Shown: positions 1 to 8,905, numbered from the stretch's first letter. The stretch is 64,000 bases of DNA from Halalkalibacter oceani (GCF_040544555.1 NZ_JBEPKD010000002.1:124001-188000); one strand, 5' to 3'. Translations and numbers: made by a program. The notes: generated by a model not told the origin, from the letters alone.

Positions 1-1
1 G

Positions 2-319
2 GAACGGATCCACCTCGCCCTTACAAAAAAGCAGGTGATTAATAAAGGAATGTACAAAGAAGCCGTTGAGCTGATGAAAACGAAGCGCAACCTGCATCTT
101 TATTTAAACGGCAACCTCGGCTATAATCATTTTTCCAACTATATTAAAGAAGCTGGAGCGCATGGCGTCAGCTTTACGTTTGTCACGCCGAAAAAGCTGA
201 CCCCATTCGGTCTGATCGTCGCCAATCAGACTGAGGCCATTGAAACGAAGCAGCTTTTCATTAAGGATGAACTGTTTGAGCTTGATATGGAGGAAAGCGG
301 CGCCGATTTCTTATCGTAA
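2..319 (+). CDS. YueI-like protein (DUF1694), 3-prime part only
   Basis: The reading frame is open from base 2, so the gene begins before the window; only about 105 C-terminal residues are visible, ending at a TAA. The stretch L-T-K-K-Q-V, then LYLNGNLGYNHFSNYI and a GLIVANQTEAIE motif matches what I recall of the YueI/DUF1694 family of small soluble Firmicute proteins, which resemble ribosomal L7Ae-like folds and have no firmly assigned function. An internal GTG at 35 is not the true start because the family homology continues upstream of it. The gene ends in front of a hairpin repeat that could act as its terminator. Confidence 0.6.
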   Translation, partial: ERIHLALTKKQVINKGMYKEAVELMKTKRNLHLYLNGNLGYNHFSNYIKEAGAHGVSFTFVTPKKLTPFGLIVANQTEAIETKQLFIKDELFELDMEESGADFLS

Positions 320-337
320 GAGCACAGTGCTGTGCAT

Positions 338-414
338 AAAGTGCTTGAGACAAAACTAGCTTTGCCTGGGGGCTTGGCAAAAGGTAGAACAAAACAACCT
401 TTGCTCCCAGCCCC
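338..414. repeat. Modular intergenic repeat with terminator-like hairpin (copy 1)
   Basis: The left part (GCTTGAGACAAAACTAGCTT) recurs at about 30822 and, inverted, at about 37170-37195. The right part is an inverted repeat: GGGGCTTGGCAAAAGGT at 369-385 against ACCTTTGCTCCCAGCCCC at 397-414. It lies between two convergent genes and could stop transcription from either side. Other copies are at 30818, 35664, 37048, 48850 and 59111. Confidence 0.65.
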
Positions 415-428
415 GCTTTGCTTCCCCG

Positions 429-1892
429 CTAGCGATCCGGATCGTTCGGATGAATCGCGACCGGACGGCGGTTTTTTAGTGGCATTGGCGCGCGGAAAAT
501 GACATCCCGCAACGCGCGTCCGTTAAAGGGCAAAAACGGCCACATATAGGGTGTGCCAAGTACTTGAAGACGAACGAGCATTAACAGCCAGACCGTAATG
601 CCGCCGACGAAGCCGGCGAGACCGAACAATGCGGTCGACAACAGGAGGGCGACACGGATCAGCCGATTGGCGAGACTTAACTCATAGCTCGGCGTCGCAA
701 ATGTCCCGACGACGGCCACCGCCAAGTATAACACCACCTCCGCCGAGAACAGCCCGACATTAATCGCCACCTCGCCGATTAACAGCGCGGAGACGAGCCC
801 CAGCGCGGTCGCAAGCGGGTTCGGCGTATGGATCGCCGCCATCCGCAGCATTTCGATCCCCGCTTCAGCCACGAGAAACTGGGCGAACAGCGGTACAGCC
901 CCTTCTTTTTCTGCACCGATAAAGGACAGTACCTCTGGAACAAACTGTTCATTCGTCGCGAGCAAGTACCAAAGCGGCAGTAAAAATAATGACGCCCACA
1001 CCGCGCCGAAGCGCACGATCCGCAGGCTTGCCCCGACGACCGGCTTTTGCCTGTATTCCTCCGCATGCTGAAGATGGTGCCAGAACGTAGTCGGCACAAT
1101 CATCGCACTCGGCGAACCGTCGACAAGCAGCAAAATATGCCCTTCAAACAGATGAGTCGCGGCCACATCGGGCCGTTCCGTATAACGAATTAACGGATAA
1201 GGCTGATAATGATGGCCGAAAATGAACTCTTCAATGCTTTTATCCGCCATTGGCAAGCCGTCCGTATCAATTTGATCAAGGGCTTCCTTCATTGCCTCGA
1301 CATATTCCTGATCGGCAATATCAGCGAGATAAACAAGCGCCAGATCCGATTTCGAGCGCCGTCCGACTTTGTTATATTCGACGCGCATACTGCGGTCACG
1401 GACCCGGCGACGGATCAGCGCCGCATTCATTACAAGCGTCTCGACGAAGCCATCTTTTGAACCTCTGATTACCTGTTCCGTATCCGGCTCCTCCGGCCCC
1501 CGAACGGGATATTCCCTTGTATCTAAGAGGATGACCTGGTCAATCCCTTCAACGACCAAAGCCGCCGGTCCGGCAAGCACCTCATCAATCACCTCATCCA
1601 AATCGTCACTTTTCGCGATCTCGACATAGGGAATTTGATGCTGCATCAACGTATCAAGCGGATTTTCCTTTAATCCGTCCTCAGGCAGCCGGTTCAGCTC
1701 ACGCTGAATTTGCGTTAATGCCGCATCCTTGCCGAAGCCATCGACAAGAAAGAGCCCCATCCGCCGGCCGCCATGCTTTAGTTCCAAATGAATTAAGTCA
1801 AAGCTCGCATCAACTCCGAGCTCGTCTTTTAAAAAAGCGATGTTCTTCTCAAAATCGCCCGAGACAGGGTGCTTTCTTGACTTCTCCTGCAT
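429..1892 (-). CDS. GerA-family spore germination protein, SpoVAF-like
   Basis: The protein has 487 residues, close to Bacillus SpoVAF (about 490). It has a soluble N-terminal half (to about residue 285) with the GerA-family pattern seen around R-G-P-E-E and IRRRVRD, followed by about five membrane segments and a short charged tail ending in an NDPDR pattern. GerA A-subunit proteins sit in the spore inner membrane; SpoVAF/FigP is thought to amplify germination signalling. The ATG at 1892 has GGAGG seven bases upstream. In B. subtilis spoVAF closes the spoVA operon, but no other spoVA gene is visible here. It could be a GerA-type paralogue rather than the orthologue. Confidence 0.8.
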   Translation of the reverse strand: MQEKSRKHPVSGDFEKNIAFLKDELGVDASFDLIHLELKHGGRRMGLFLVDGFGKDAALTQIQRELNRLPEDGLKENPLDTLMQHQIPYVEIAKSDDLDEVIDEVLAGPAALVVEGIDQVILLDTREYPVRGPEEPDTEQVIRGSKDGFVETLVMNAALIRRRVRDRSMRVEYNKVGRRSKSDLALVYLADIADQEYVEAMKEALDQIDTDGLPMADKSIEEFIFGHHYQPYPLIRYTERPDVAATHLFEGHILLLVDGSPSAMIVPTTFWHHLQHAEEYRQKPVVGASLRIVRFGAVWASLFLLPLWYLLATNEQFVPEVLSFIGAEKEGAVPLFAQFLVAEAGIEMLRMAAIHTPNPLATALGLVSALLIGEVAINVGLFSAEVVLYLAVAVVGTFATPSYELSLANRLIRVALLLSTALFGLAGFVGGITVWLLMLVRLQVLGTPYMWPFLPFNGRALRDVIFRAPMPLKNRRPVAIHPNDPDR

Positions 1893-2034
1893 GAAATGAC
1901 CTCCATTTCACAATCCGTTGATTCCTTTCAAGTATTCGCCTGCCGCTCGATTTCCATGCATTCGCCAAGCATAAGATCAGGGCCGGCTGCATATGATCAA
2001 GCAACGGTTGTCCACGGAAAGGAGGGAAGGACGG

Positions 2035-2922
2035 ATGAGAACATGGAAGCTAGCGCTCGCCCTGCTTGTCGGCTCATTTTGTGTTGGACTTTTTCTCGTT
2101 TTTCAAATTAAGCCTGAACCATTTCGCGATGCGCTGATCTTTTTTCCACTTGATCCGACAGCATCGTTTTCTGAAGCAAGCTCGAATATTGAATTTCAAA
2201 AAATTGAAGACGAGGACGAATACATACTCAACTGGTCAGTCAGCTCCCTTTTAAATCAACAGGCTTATTTGCGCCAGGATGTTTCGCTATTATTTGAAGA
2301 CGGTTATTTGAAGGATATGCTTTCAGCCTGGCGGGAAAACACTGACACGCTGCAGCTGGAAAAAGAGGTTCGCTCTGATGATAGCGGGCATTATCAGGTG
2401 ATAACCTTTCATCACGCAGAGCTTCATTATCCCGATGATGTGATTAAAAGTGCGCAAACATTGAGCGTCGATGAGCTTTATGTCATTGATTCTCCCTTGC
2501 ATCCGCTGCACTCGTTTACGATTCCGGCGACGGAGGAGGACGCTGAAAGCAAACGCATTCTTGACTATATTTTGTCACAGCAGCAGCTGTATGAATGGGA
2601 GTCCTTGCTTGAGCATTACCAGCTGGCAAAAGAAAACTACAGTCTGATCGCGCTGACAGACCTCGCCAAATATGAGCATGAACCTTTGCCCCATCTGACA
2701 GAAGAAGAGACCAGCCGTTTTCTCGGAGGTCTCTGGGAAGGACTTTATAAGCATTATGTATTGGGCATCGCCCGCCAGGACGGAGCGCCCCTGTCACCGA
2801 TTGGTAGTACCGTGCCGCTCATTCTGATTCCGCATACCGGTGATCATTTCTTTATTTTATTCCGCACCGCCGATGGCAAGCCTGTTCAGCTTCTGCAAAC
2901 GATTACGTTGGAGGATCAGTAA
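2035..2922 (+). CDS. Unknown exported or membrane-anchored protein
   Basis: I do not recognise this 295-residue protein. The start is set at ATG 2035 because AAAGGAGGG lies just upstream; the frame is open further but lacks another good site. Residues 4-22 form a single hydrophobic segment after a short basic start, as in an uncleaved signal anchor, so most of the protein is predicted outside the membrane. The rest is acidic and rich in Leu and Glu, with no cysteine-based or catalytic motif I can name. Its last 20 bases overlap the 3-prime end of gluP on the other strand, so the two transcripts converge and are antisense at their ends. Confidence 0.6.
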   Translation: MRTWKLALALLVGSFCVGLFLVFQIKPEPFRDALIFFPLDPTASFSEASSNIEFQKIEDEDEYILNWSVSSLLNQQAYLRQDVSLLFEDGYLKDMLSAWRENTDTLQLEKEVRSDDSGHYQVITFHHAELHYPDDVIKSAQTLSVDELYVIDSPLHPLHSFTIPATEEDAESKRILDYILSQQQLYEWESLLEHYQLAKENYSLIALTDLAKYEHEPLPHLTEEETSRFLGGLWEGLYKHYVLGIARQDGAPLSPIGSTVPLILIPHTGDHFFILFRTADGKPVQLLQTITLEDQ

Positions 2923-4438
2923 TTTGCTCGTACAAATCTTCGTACATCGGTTCATTCGGCTCTAATTGAATGGCGCGCTCTACTGAGGCTCTCGCTTCCT
3001 CTGTCTCTCCCAACTCCAGGTAGATGAGCGCCAGATTGTAATGAGCCTGATGAAAATCAGCCCGCTGTTGAATCACCTCAAGCAGAAGCTGTTTCGCCTC
3101 TTCATAATTGCCGAACATCGCTTCTGCATAAGCAAGCAGGAATGGGGCCTCCGGCATGTCAGCTCCATTTTCGACCGCCTGCTGCAAGAAAGGATAGGCT
3201 TTCACAAGCTCCTCCTGCTGCAAATATTCCTGCCCGATTTGCAAGGAAAGCAGGGCGGACGGGGCCTTTTGCTCATTAATCATTCCGTACCAGAGCAGCC
3301 CTCCAATACTAATAACGGTTAGGACAAAAGCGCCCAGCTGTCTGGCCGACTTCGCGTGCTTTGGCAAGTGAACGATGGCAGAAGCGAAAAAGCCGCCGAT
3401 CAGTCCGCCGACATGGGCGCCATTGTCGATCATCGGCACCGTCAGACCAAAAATCAAATTCAGTCCGAGAACAAACAGCACGCTTTTCCCCATAGTCCGG
3501 AAAAATAATTTTTTGTGAATCGTGCCAAAATAGAGGAGAGCGCCAAAACAGCCAAAAATCGCCCCTGACGCCCCGGCCGCGACCTGTTCATTAAAGGCAA
3601 AGCTGGCGGCTGAGCCAAACACTCCGGCGATAAAGTAGATCACTAGAAAGCGGCCAGTGCCGTACATCCGCTCTACAGCGCCGCCTAAGTAAAACAAAGC
3701 AAGTGAATTCATGAAAAGATGCAGAAAGCCGATATGGAGGAACATCGCCGAGACGAGACGCCACCATTCCCCTTGGATAATTAACGGATTATACTTTGCG
3801 CCGAATTCAATTAATGTTAAGACGGACGTACTGCCGCCGTTCTGTTCCACCAGCCAGTACATCACAGCGATCAAAGCGAGCAGCACATAGATCATCCGCG
3901 GCTTTCCAAATAAAAAAAGCTGCCGCTCCTCGCGCTCGCGGCTCTGCGCCCTTTCGACCACTTCCTGCCGCAGCTGCTTGACGGTCAATTCGATTTCCTC
4001 AACCGAATTCATAGCCGTCGCTGCCGGCAGCACCAGTTCACGGACAGCCACCTCGCCGCCGGCAGCCGCTTCTCTAGTGACAAGTGATGTATAAACGGTT
4101 GTTTTCTTTTGTTTATTCGCTACAAAAGGCTTTTGCAGCTCCTCCCAGGAATCAACCGGCGGGTAAACACTTATGTAGAGATTTTCGCCGATCAGCTCAT
4201 TAAGGCGGAGCTGACGCCGCAACAGCTCGAACCGGCTTACAGACGCTACAATATCGCGTTTTAACCAGTTCGCCCAATCGACATCCGCTCTAACAATTCG
4301 CAAAATTCGCCTCGGCTTCGACTCCTCGTCCTCCAGCCATGCCTCGTTTTCCTGCTGCTGAAGCAGGCGATAGCCTCGATTAACAATCAAATGGTGGATC
4401 ACCTTCCAGTAATACGCATCGTGCTGTTCCGCTTCCAC
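2903..4438 (-). CDS. gluP: Rhomboid intramembrane serine protease with TPR tail (GluP/YqgP)
   Basis: The 511-residue protein has the GluP layout: a soluble N-terminal domain (1-175), a rhomboid core (about 181-365) and C-terminal TPR repeats (about 395-505). The catalytic dyad is visible as Ser291 in GASGAIFG and His342 in NGAHVGG, with the oxyanion-hole Asn244 in HLFMNS. It cleaves transmembrane segments of other proteins in the cytoplasmic membrane; in B. subtilis GluP works with FtsH in membrane-protein quality control, including the Mg transporter MgtE. The start is GTG 4438 behind GGAGGGAGGGG. The neighbourhood (yqgN, rpmG further on) matches the B. subtilis yqg locus. Confidence 0.93.
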   Translation of the reverse strand: MEAEQHDAYYWKVIHHLIVNRGYRLLQQQENEAWLEDEESKPRRILRIVRADVDWANWLKRDIVASVSRFELLRRQLRLNELIGENLYISVYPPVDSWEELQKPFVANKQKKTTVYTSLVTREAAAGGEVAVRELVLPAATAMNSVEEIELTVKQLRQEVVERAQSREREERQLFLFGKPRMIYVLLALIAVMYWLVEQNGGSTSVLTLIEFGAKYNPLIIQGEWWRLVSAMFLHIGFLHLFMNSLALFYLGGAVERMYGTGRFLVIYFIAGVFGSAASFAFNEQVAAGASGAIFGCFGALLYFGTIHKKLFFRTMGKSVLFVLGLNLIFGLTVPMIDNGAHVGGLIGGFFASAIVHLPKHAKSARQLGAFVLTVISIGGLLWYGMINEQKAPSALLSLQIGQEYLQQEELVKAYPFLQQAVENGADMPEAPFLLAYAEAMFGNYEEAKQLLLEVIQQRADFHQAHYNLALIYLELGETEEARASVERAIQLEPNEPMYEDLYEQITDPPT

Positions 4439-4525
4439 GATACCCCTCCCTCCAGCAGGCGCTTTTTCTTATAAGAAGAAGCCTGAACCAGTAAAAACAA
4501 GACCCGTTTTTGGCCTGGCCAGACT

Positions 4526-4613
4526 CCTCTTATCACTGAAGCTGCTGAAAAAGTACGATTTTCACTTCTTCAAGTTACGAAAAAGGAAGTTTCTCAGTGG
4601 CCTCTTATCACTG
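4526..4613. repeat. Intergenic segment with 13-bp direct repeats
   Basis: CCTCTTATCACTG occurs at 4526-4538 and again at 4601-4613, 75 bases apart. Between them lie AAGAAGTGAAAATC-type and GAAACTTCC-type words that can pair weakly. The segment separates gluP from a small gene on the same strand. It resembles a dispersed intergenic repeat, but only one copy is in the window. Confidence 0.35.
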
Positions 4614-4616
4614 CGC

Positions 4617-4817
4617 CTATTGATGTTGCGGCTGACGGCTTGATAAGACAGATCCCAATACTTTATCACGGATTGCCGGAATCTGCATCGCCATGCTGAT
4701 CGCAACTTTTCTCAGCCAACGCTTTCCTAAAAAAGCGTTAATGACCCGATAACGGTACTTATACAACAAGTAGCAAGAAAAAACGAACGATACCATCGTA
4801 ACGAAACGCTGTAACAT
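4617..4817 (-). CDS. Small unknown membrane protein (66 aa)
   Basis: The ORF has a convincing ribosome binding site (AAAGGAGGG, six to seven bases before ATG 4817), which is the main reason to accept it. Residues 5-20 are hydrophobic and aromatic, forming one possible membrane segment; the remainder is strongly basic with many Arg and Lys and could lie along the membrane surface. I do not recognise a family. It sits on the same strand as the genes on either side and could be the tail of the operon beginning with yqgN. Confidence 0.55.
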   Translation of the reverse strand: MLQRFVTMVSFVFSCYLLYKYRYRVINAFLGKRWLRKVAISMAMQIPAIRDKVLGSVLSSRQPQHQ

Positions 4818-4858
4818 CGTATCCCTCCTTTTTCTTACTATACGTCAGTGAAAAGAAT

Positions 4859-5500
4859 TTATCCGAATGAATCTGATCTTGCCAATACTTGCAAGTATTG
4901 ATCAATCTCCATGTACTTCCGTTTGCTTCCATAGGCTTCCGTTACCCCGTAAGGCCGCTCGGTCAGCCGGTTAACATGGACATCCAAATCGTGAACGAGC
5001 TGATACAAATACGTTAGCGCTGTTTTTTCCTGAAACACATAAGTGATACGGCTGAGCACAACCATTTTTTGCACATCATTCATCAGTTCATACGGCACCT
5101 GTTTCCCGTAAAAAAGCTCATTAACAGACTTTTGAAACAAGCGCCATTCTTTCGTTTCCAATAGTTCGATCCATTGATCGCTGTCCGCCTGCTCCACCAT
5201 TGTCTCCAGGTATGTACGCTGCTCCCGGATGCTCGCTTTCATTTTTTCTCTTAATTCATGTAACGATTCTTCTGCAAATAGTTCTTCAAAATCAGGGAGC
5301 TCCCGTTCGGCGGCCTGCTCGGGCGGCTTCTCGTTCACAGCAGCTTCTTCCGGTTCGGTTGCTGCTTCTTTCGCCTCCCTCTCCGCTTCTGCCACTTGTA
5401 TTCCTTGCTCGGGTGGTTGAATTTCTGCGAATCCAATTAGCGCTACTACTATGACTATGCCTGACAAGCCAATAAATAATCGCTTCTTTCCCCTAAACAA
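4859..5500 (-). CDS. Unknown membrane-anchored protein with acidic Ala/Glu/Pro linker
   Basis: The 213-residue protein starts with a basic stretch and a hydrophobic helix (about 8-25), followed by a low-complexity linker (about 30-70) rich in Glu, Ala and Pro, then a helical C-terminal domain of about 140 residues. That layout suggests a cytoplasmic-membrane anchor with an external domain. The start is TTG 5500, which has AAGGGAGGG about ten bases upstream; no ATG fits better. The gene follows the ThiF/MoeB-like gene by 25 bases, so they are probably co-transcribed. I do not recognise the family and see no catalytic motif. Confidence 0.55.
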   Translation of the reverse strand: MFRGKKRLFIGLSGIVIVVALIGFAEIQPPEQGIQVAEAEREAKEAATEPEEAAVNEKPPEQAAERELPDFEELFAEESLHELREKMKASIREQRTYLETMVEQADSDQWIELLETKEWRLFQKSVNELFYGKQVPYELMNDVQKMVVLSRITYVFQEKTALTYLYQLVHDLDVHVNRLTERPYGVTEAYGSKRKYMEIDQYLQVLARSDSFG

Positions 5501-5525
5501 AGATCGTTGTCCCTCCCTTTACCGA

Positions 5526-6545
5526 TTAATCTCCAATATATTTGCTGTAAAGCGTCCTTGCTCTCGTCAAATCCTCCGTTCCCTGCACGAGCGCTCTTCC
5601 GTCAGGGAATAAGACGATCCGCTCTCCTTCTTCAAGCTCAATTCGTAAAAGAAACGGCGTTGCCTTCACTTGGGCGCTTCCGATCAGCCTCTTCTCCCAA
5701 AGCGCCAGATCAAACGGCTTTTGTCTGTTGATCTGCACCGTTTCCCGGCCACAGAGCGTCGTCACTTCCGTTTCATCGGCCGTTAAAGCCGGGAAGCGGC
5801 GCTGCTGACAGGTCGGACAATCGGCCTTCGCTTTTTCCATTTTCAAATCAAATTGATGGTTGCCCCACAGATCAAAGCTGCGTAACGTCCCACGTAACGC
5901 CCCAGTTTGCCCGACTAAATATTTCATCACCTCGACAACCTGATAAGAGGCCACAATATCGACAACCGGACTGATCACACCAACGGTATCACATGTTTCT
6001 CCACTGCCGCTCCCCTCGTTGATTAAACAACGGAGACACGGGGTTTTCCCCGGGATAAACAGTGCCGACATCCCCCGCGCACTCACCGCTCCGCCGTAGG
6101 CAAACGGAATTCCTTTTTGAAAACACATATCGTTTAATAGAAACCTGGTCCGAAAATTATCGGTTCCATCAAGAACAATATCAACATCTTCCATGAGGGC
6201 CGGCAAGGTTGAAGCCGTCACATCGGCAACCGTCGCCTCAATTTGCACAGCGGAATTAATTGCCCGCAGCTTTCGTTCAGCGGCGATCGCCTTCGGAAGA
6301 CTTTCATTGACATCGCTTTCATCAAAAAGCATCTGTCTTTGCAAATTGCTCATCTCGACATAATCGCGATCCACAATCTTCACTTTGCCGACTCCGGCCC
6401 GCACTAAGTGGTTGGCCAGCACGGTTCCAAGCGCTCCGACGCCGACAATGAGCGCGACTTTTTCGGCCAGCGTCCTCTGCCCCTCTTCTCCTATCGGAGC
6501 GAAGCGCATCTGTCTTGAATAGCGTTCTATTGAATGTTTCTCCAT
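5526..6545 (-). CDS. ThiF/MoeB-family adenylyltransferase
   Basis: The protein (339 residues) is an E1-like enzyme that activates the C-terminal glycine of a ubiquitin-like sulfur carrier (ThiS or MoaD) with ATP. Visible features are the nucleotide loop GVGALG near residue 36, the DxD-type DRDYVE region, the substrate motif DGTDNF, two zinc Cys pairs (CLRC near 172 and CPTC near 245) and the GETCDTVGV segment with the conserved cysteine. An extra C-terminal region of about 80 residues follows the zinc pairs, as in Bacillus ThiF and MoeB. No thi or moa gene is adjacent, so sequence alone does not choose between thiamine and molybdopterin roles. The start ATG follows AAGGTGG. Confidence 0.85.
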   Translation of the reverse strand: MEKHSIERYSRQMRFAPIGEEGQRTLAEKVALIVGVGALGTVLANHLVRAGVGKVKIVDRDYVEMSNLQRQMLFDESDVNESLPKAIAAERKLRAINSAVQIEATVADVTASTLPALMEDVDIVLDGTDNFRTRFLLNDMCFQKGIPFAYGGAVSARGMSALFIPGKTPCLRCLINEGSGSGETCDTVGVISPVVDIVASYQVVEVMKYLVGQTGALRGTLRSFDLWGNHQFDLKMEKAKADCPTCQQRRFPALTADETEVTTLCGRETVQINRQKPFDLALWEKRLIGSAQVKATPFLLRIELEEGERIVLFPDGRALVQGTEDLTRARTLYSKYIGD

Positions 6546-6596
6546 CTCGATCCACCTTCAAACCTATTTTAAATCCATCCGCGGCTCACTTCCAGC

Positions 6597-7391
6597 TTAA
6601 AGAAGCAGCAAGCCGGAAATAAGACCGAGGATAGCCCCTGTAAAGGTACAGATTATATTAACACTATCATTATCGAGCCATTTCACGCCATATTTATGCT
6701 CTGTCGGCCTGTCGCAATGAATCGTCCGTTCGGTTTCCCTGCCGCATTGCGGACAATGGTAAACAACCTGACAGCTCGCCCCCATTAACGTATCAAAAAA
6801 GTTGCCGACAAACCCTGAGACAATCAGGGCAAAAAGAAGCAGATGGCTGTTATAATAACTGCCCCACCATAAGAAAATCGCCAGCACGACGATGAGAAAA
6901 CTCCCGGCAAAGGCCGCCGCCAAGCCGAGCAGCGTCACCGCGCCGGAGGTTCCTGGGTCAACGCGCTTCCACTTGACAACATGAAACGGATGCTGCTTAC
7001 TGAGCGAGCCGATTTCCGTCGCCCATGTGTCTGCAGTTGCCGCAGCAATGCTGGCTACAAAACCGCAAAGCAGCAATTCACTAGGAACGAAAAGGTAGGT
7101 CACGGCCAATAGCGCCGGAACGCCGCCATTGGCGATCACTTGCATCGCGTCGCGACAGTCGCCTTTTTCGACAATCTGATCGTCCTCTCGTCCCTGCTTT
7201 TGCTTGAATTTCCCTAATAATGTTGAGCTGAAAAAGAACAACGACAATAGCAGCAGACCTTGCAGCCCAAAGCCGAGCGCAATAAAGCCGCCGACGCCGA
7301 CAGCCGCCACCCCTCCAGAAACAGTCAGCGCCCTTGCCTTTACCGCAAAGAAGGCGATCAGCACGACCCCGATTAACAGCACGGCGATCAT
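6597..7391 (-). CDS. DUF92 integral membrane protein
   Basis: The 264-residue protein has about six membrane segments and the DUF92 signature: GDCRDAMQVIANGG, then ADTWATEIG and a C-terminal DNDSVN block. The family includes plant VTE6 (phytyl-phosphate kinase) and human TMEM19, so a polyprenyl or lipid phosphate kinase role is possible but unproven in Bacillus. A loop with CPQC and a nearby Cys might bind metal. Its ATG overlaps the yqgN stop as ATGA, indicating translational coupling. Confidence 0.8.
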   Translation of the reverse strand: MIAVLLIGVVLIAFFAVKARALTVSGGVAAVGVGGFIALGFGLQGLLLLSLFFFSSTLLGKFKQKQGREDDQIVEKGDCRDAMQVIANGGVPALLAVTYLFVPSELLLCGFVASIAAATADTWATEIGSLSKQHPFHVVKWKRVDPGTSGAVTLLGLAAAFAGSFLIVVLAIFLWWGSYYNSHLLLFALIVSGFVGNFFDTLMGASCQVVYHCPQCGRETERTIHCDRPTEHKYGVKWLDNDSVNIICTFTGAILGLISGLLLL

Positions 7392-7948
7392 CGAACAAAC
7401 CCATCCGTTGTCACAATATGGTCAACTAGCTGATCGTGAGCTTCTGTCAGCAGCCGTGGATAGAGCTGACACGAAAAAGCGAGGGCCACCGTTTTCGTCC
7501 CAACGCGGGCCAGCAGCCGATCATAAAAGCCGCCGCCAAATCCGAGACGCGCGCCGCTCTGGTCGAAAGCCAGCCCCGGAACGATGATCAAATCAAGCTG
7601 TTCCTCCGCAACCGGCGTGCATGCTTCGGGCAACGGCTCCATTAAATCACTATATCTCTTTTCAAGCTGGCTGAAACTGCTCAGTTCGTAAAAACGCATT
7701 GATTTCTCATTTACATTCGTCCGCGGCACGGCTACTCTCTTTTTTTCCTTCCATGCCTGATTAATAAGTTGATATGTATCGACCTCTCTATGGCGTGAAA
7801 TCGTCAAGGCAATCAGTTGTGAAGCCTGCCAATAAGAGGAGTTGACAAGATGTTCTGCAATTTGCCGGGAATCCCGAATATAGTCCTGATCGGACATCGC
7901 TTCCAGCGCTTCTTTCGTCTTTGCTCGAATAAAATTCTTCTGATTCAC
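7388..7948 (-). CDS. yqgN: 5-formyltetrahydrofolate cyclo-ligase
   Basis: The enzyme converts 5-formyl-THF to 5,10-methenyl-THF using ATP in the cytosol. The C-terminal block PGLAFDQSGARLGFGGGFYDRLL is the family hallmark, with basic residues near the N-terminus. The frame is open to 7993, but GTG 7948 is preferred because AAGGGAG lies eight bases upstream and the resulting 186 residues match B. subtilis YqgN (about 187). It is the first gene of a run that continues through the DUF92 protein with a four-base overlap. Confidence 0.92.
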   Translation of the reverse strand: MNQKNFIRAKTKEALEAMSDQDYIRDSRQIAEHLVNSSYWQASQLIALTISRHREVDTYQLINQAWKEKKRVAVPRTNVNEKSMRFYELSSFSQLEKRYSDLMEPLPEACTPVAEEQLDLIIVPGLAFDQSGARLGFGGGFYDRLLARVGTKTVALAFSCQLYPRLLTEAHDQLVDHIVTTDGFVR

Positions 7949-8032
7949 AACACTCTCTCCCTTCCCCGAACGCCCCGGATGTGTCATGGCCATCTGTCAA
8001 AGAAAAAAGAAGCAGTGGAAAAATCCAGCTGC

Positions 8033-8182
8033 TTACTTTGTTTCGCGGTGAAGCGTGTGACGCTTCAATCTTGGGCTGTATTTCTTTAATTCAATACGCT
8101 CAGGATTTGTGCGCTTGTTTTTTGTTGTAATATAGTTACGGTCGCCTGTCTCAGTGCAAGCAAGAGTGACTTGTACGCGCAT
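8033..8182 (-). CDS. rpmG: 50S ribosomal protein L33, cysteine-poor form
   Basis: The 49-residue product begins MRVQVTLACTETGDRNY and ends KRHTLHRETK, clearly L33 of the large ribosomal subunit. ATG 8182 follows GGAGGG. Zinc-binding L33 has two Cys pairs; here only one Cys (residue 9) remains, and the CxxC partner and the KKYC pair are replaced by Thr and Ser. This is the zinc-independent type, although in B. subtilis the copy at this locus keeps most cysteines. The gene sits between yqgN and the glucan operon and has its own promoter. Confidence 0.95.
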   Translation of the reverse strand: MRVQVTLACTETGDRNYITTKNKRTNPERIELKKYSPRLKRHTLHRETK

Positions 8183-8221
8183 TCGTTATCCCTCCAAACT
8201 GTGCTTTCTTCATACTTGATT

Positions 8222-8250
8222 ATGATAGCAAATCTTCCCTCAGTGATCAA
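8222..8250 (-). promoter_or_regulatory. Sigma-A promoter for rpmG
   Basis: On the minus strand TTGATC (8245-8250) is followed after 17 bases by TATCAT (8222-8227), about 40 bases upstream of the rpmG start. The -35 box lies inside the 3-prime end of the upstream gene. Confidence 0.55.
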
Positions 8251-8905
8251 GTGTTTTTTCTTTACAGTATGAATTGGCAAGAATTTGGCGCTGGTACGAT
8301 GCCCAGACATCCTCTTCCGACTTCGCTTCCAGGTTCCAAAGCTGACCGCATGCTTCCTCATATCCGGTCATGACAAGCGGCATCAGCATCATACATTCTC
8401 CGCTCGTCTTTGAGAGCGGAGAAATCGCCAGCTTCCCGCTTTCCCCTTCCCAAATATCATCCTTGACTCCGACGGAAACCTGCGGCGCCGCCTGTTGAAA
8501 AAAGCGGGCTCCAACTAAACTTACCGCTTCCTTGCTATATTGCAAAATCACATGCTGGGACGGAGAAACGAAACTGAGCTCTGGTGGTGCGCCGGCTTGA
8601 TCCGGCAAGTGAATCAGAAAACGCAGCTCCCTTATTTCATGCGATTGATTTTTCAGTGAAATCGTCGAAAGCGCGGCGGACTCCTCCGAATAGAGCAGAG
8701 TAATCTGCAGCTCCCATCTTGGGTGGTACGCCATAATATGAAGAGACTTAAGCGCTTCACACGGCAACATAAATACCTCCCATTCCTCTTCATGAAGCCA
8801 GATGCACTCCCCCTCCTTCCAAATAGCAAAGCGATATGGCAAGCCCAGCAATAAGCCTTTTGTCTGCTCACTTTGACGTTTTTGCGATGCTTGTTCAGCA
8901 AACAT
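8240..8905 (-). CDS. Unknown protein, last gene of the glucan operon
   Basis: The 221-residue form starts at ATG 8905, seven bases after AAAGGAGG. A second in-frame ATG at 8962 also has an AAGGAGG just upstream, so a 240-residue form with a short polar extension may be made too. There are no membrane segments. The middle is rich in beta-strand-like patterns (a stretch around LKNQSHEIRELRFLIHLP) that recall the N-terminal beta-sandwich domains of bacterial glucan debranching or glucoamylase-type enzymes, but no catalytic domain follows. I do not assign a function. It follows the nucleotidyltransferase gene and is probably co-transcribed with it. Confidence 0.65.
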   Translation of the reverse strand: MFAEQASQKRQSEQTKGLLLGLPYRFAIWKEGECIWLHEEEWEVFMLPCEALKSLHIMAYHPRWELQITLLYSEESAALSTISLKNQSHEIRELRFLIHLPDQAGAPPELSFVSPSQHVILQYSKEAVSLVGARFFQQAAPQVSVGVKDDIWEGESGKLAISPLSKTSGECMMLMPLVMTGYEEACGQLWNLEAKSEEDVWASYQRQILANSYCKEKTLDH

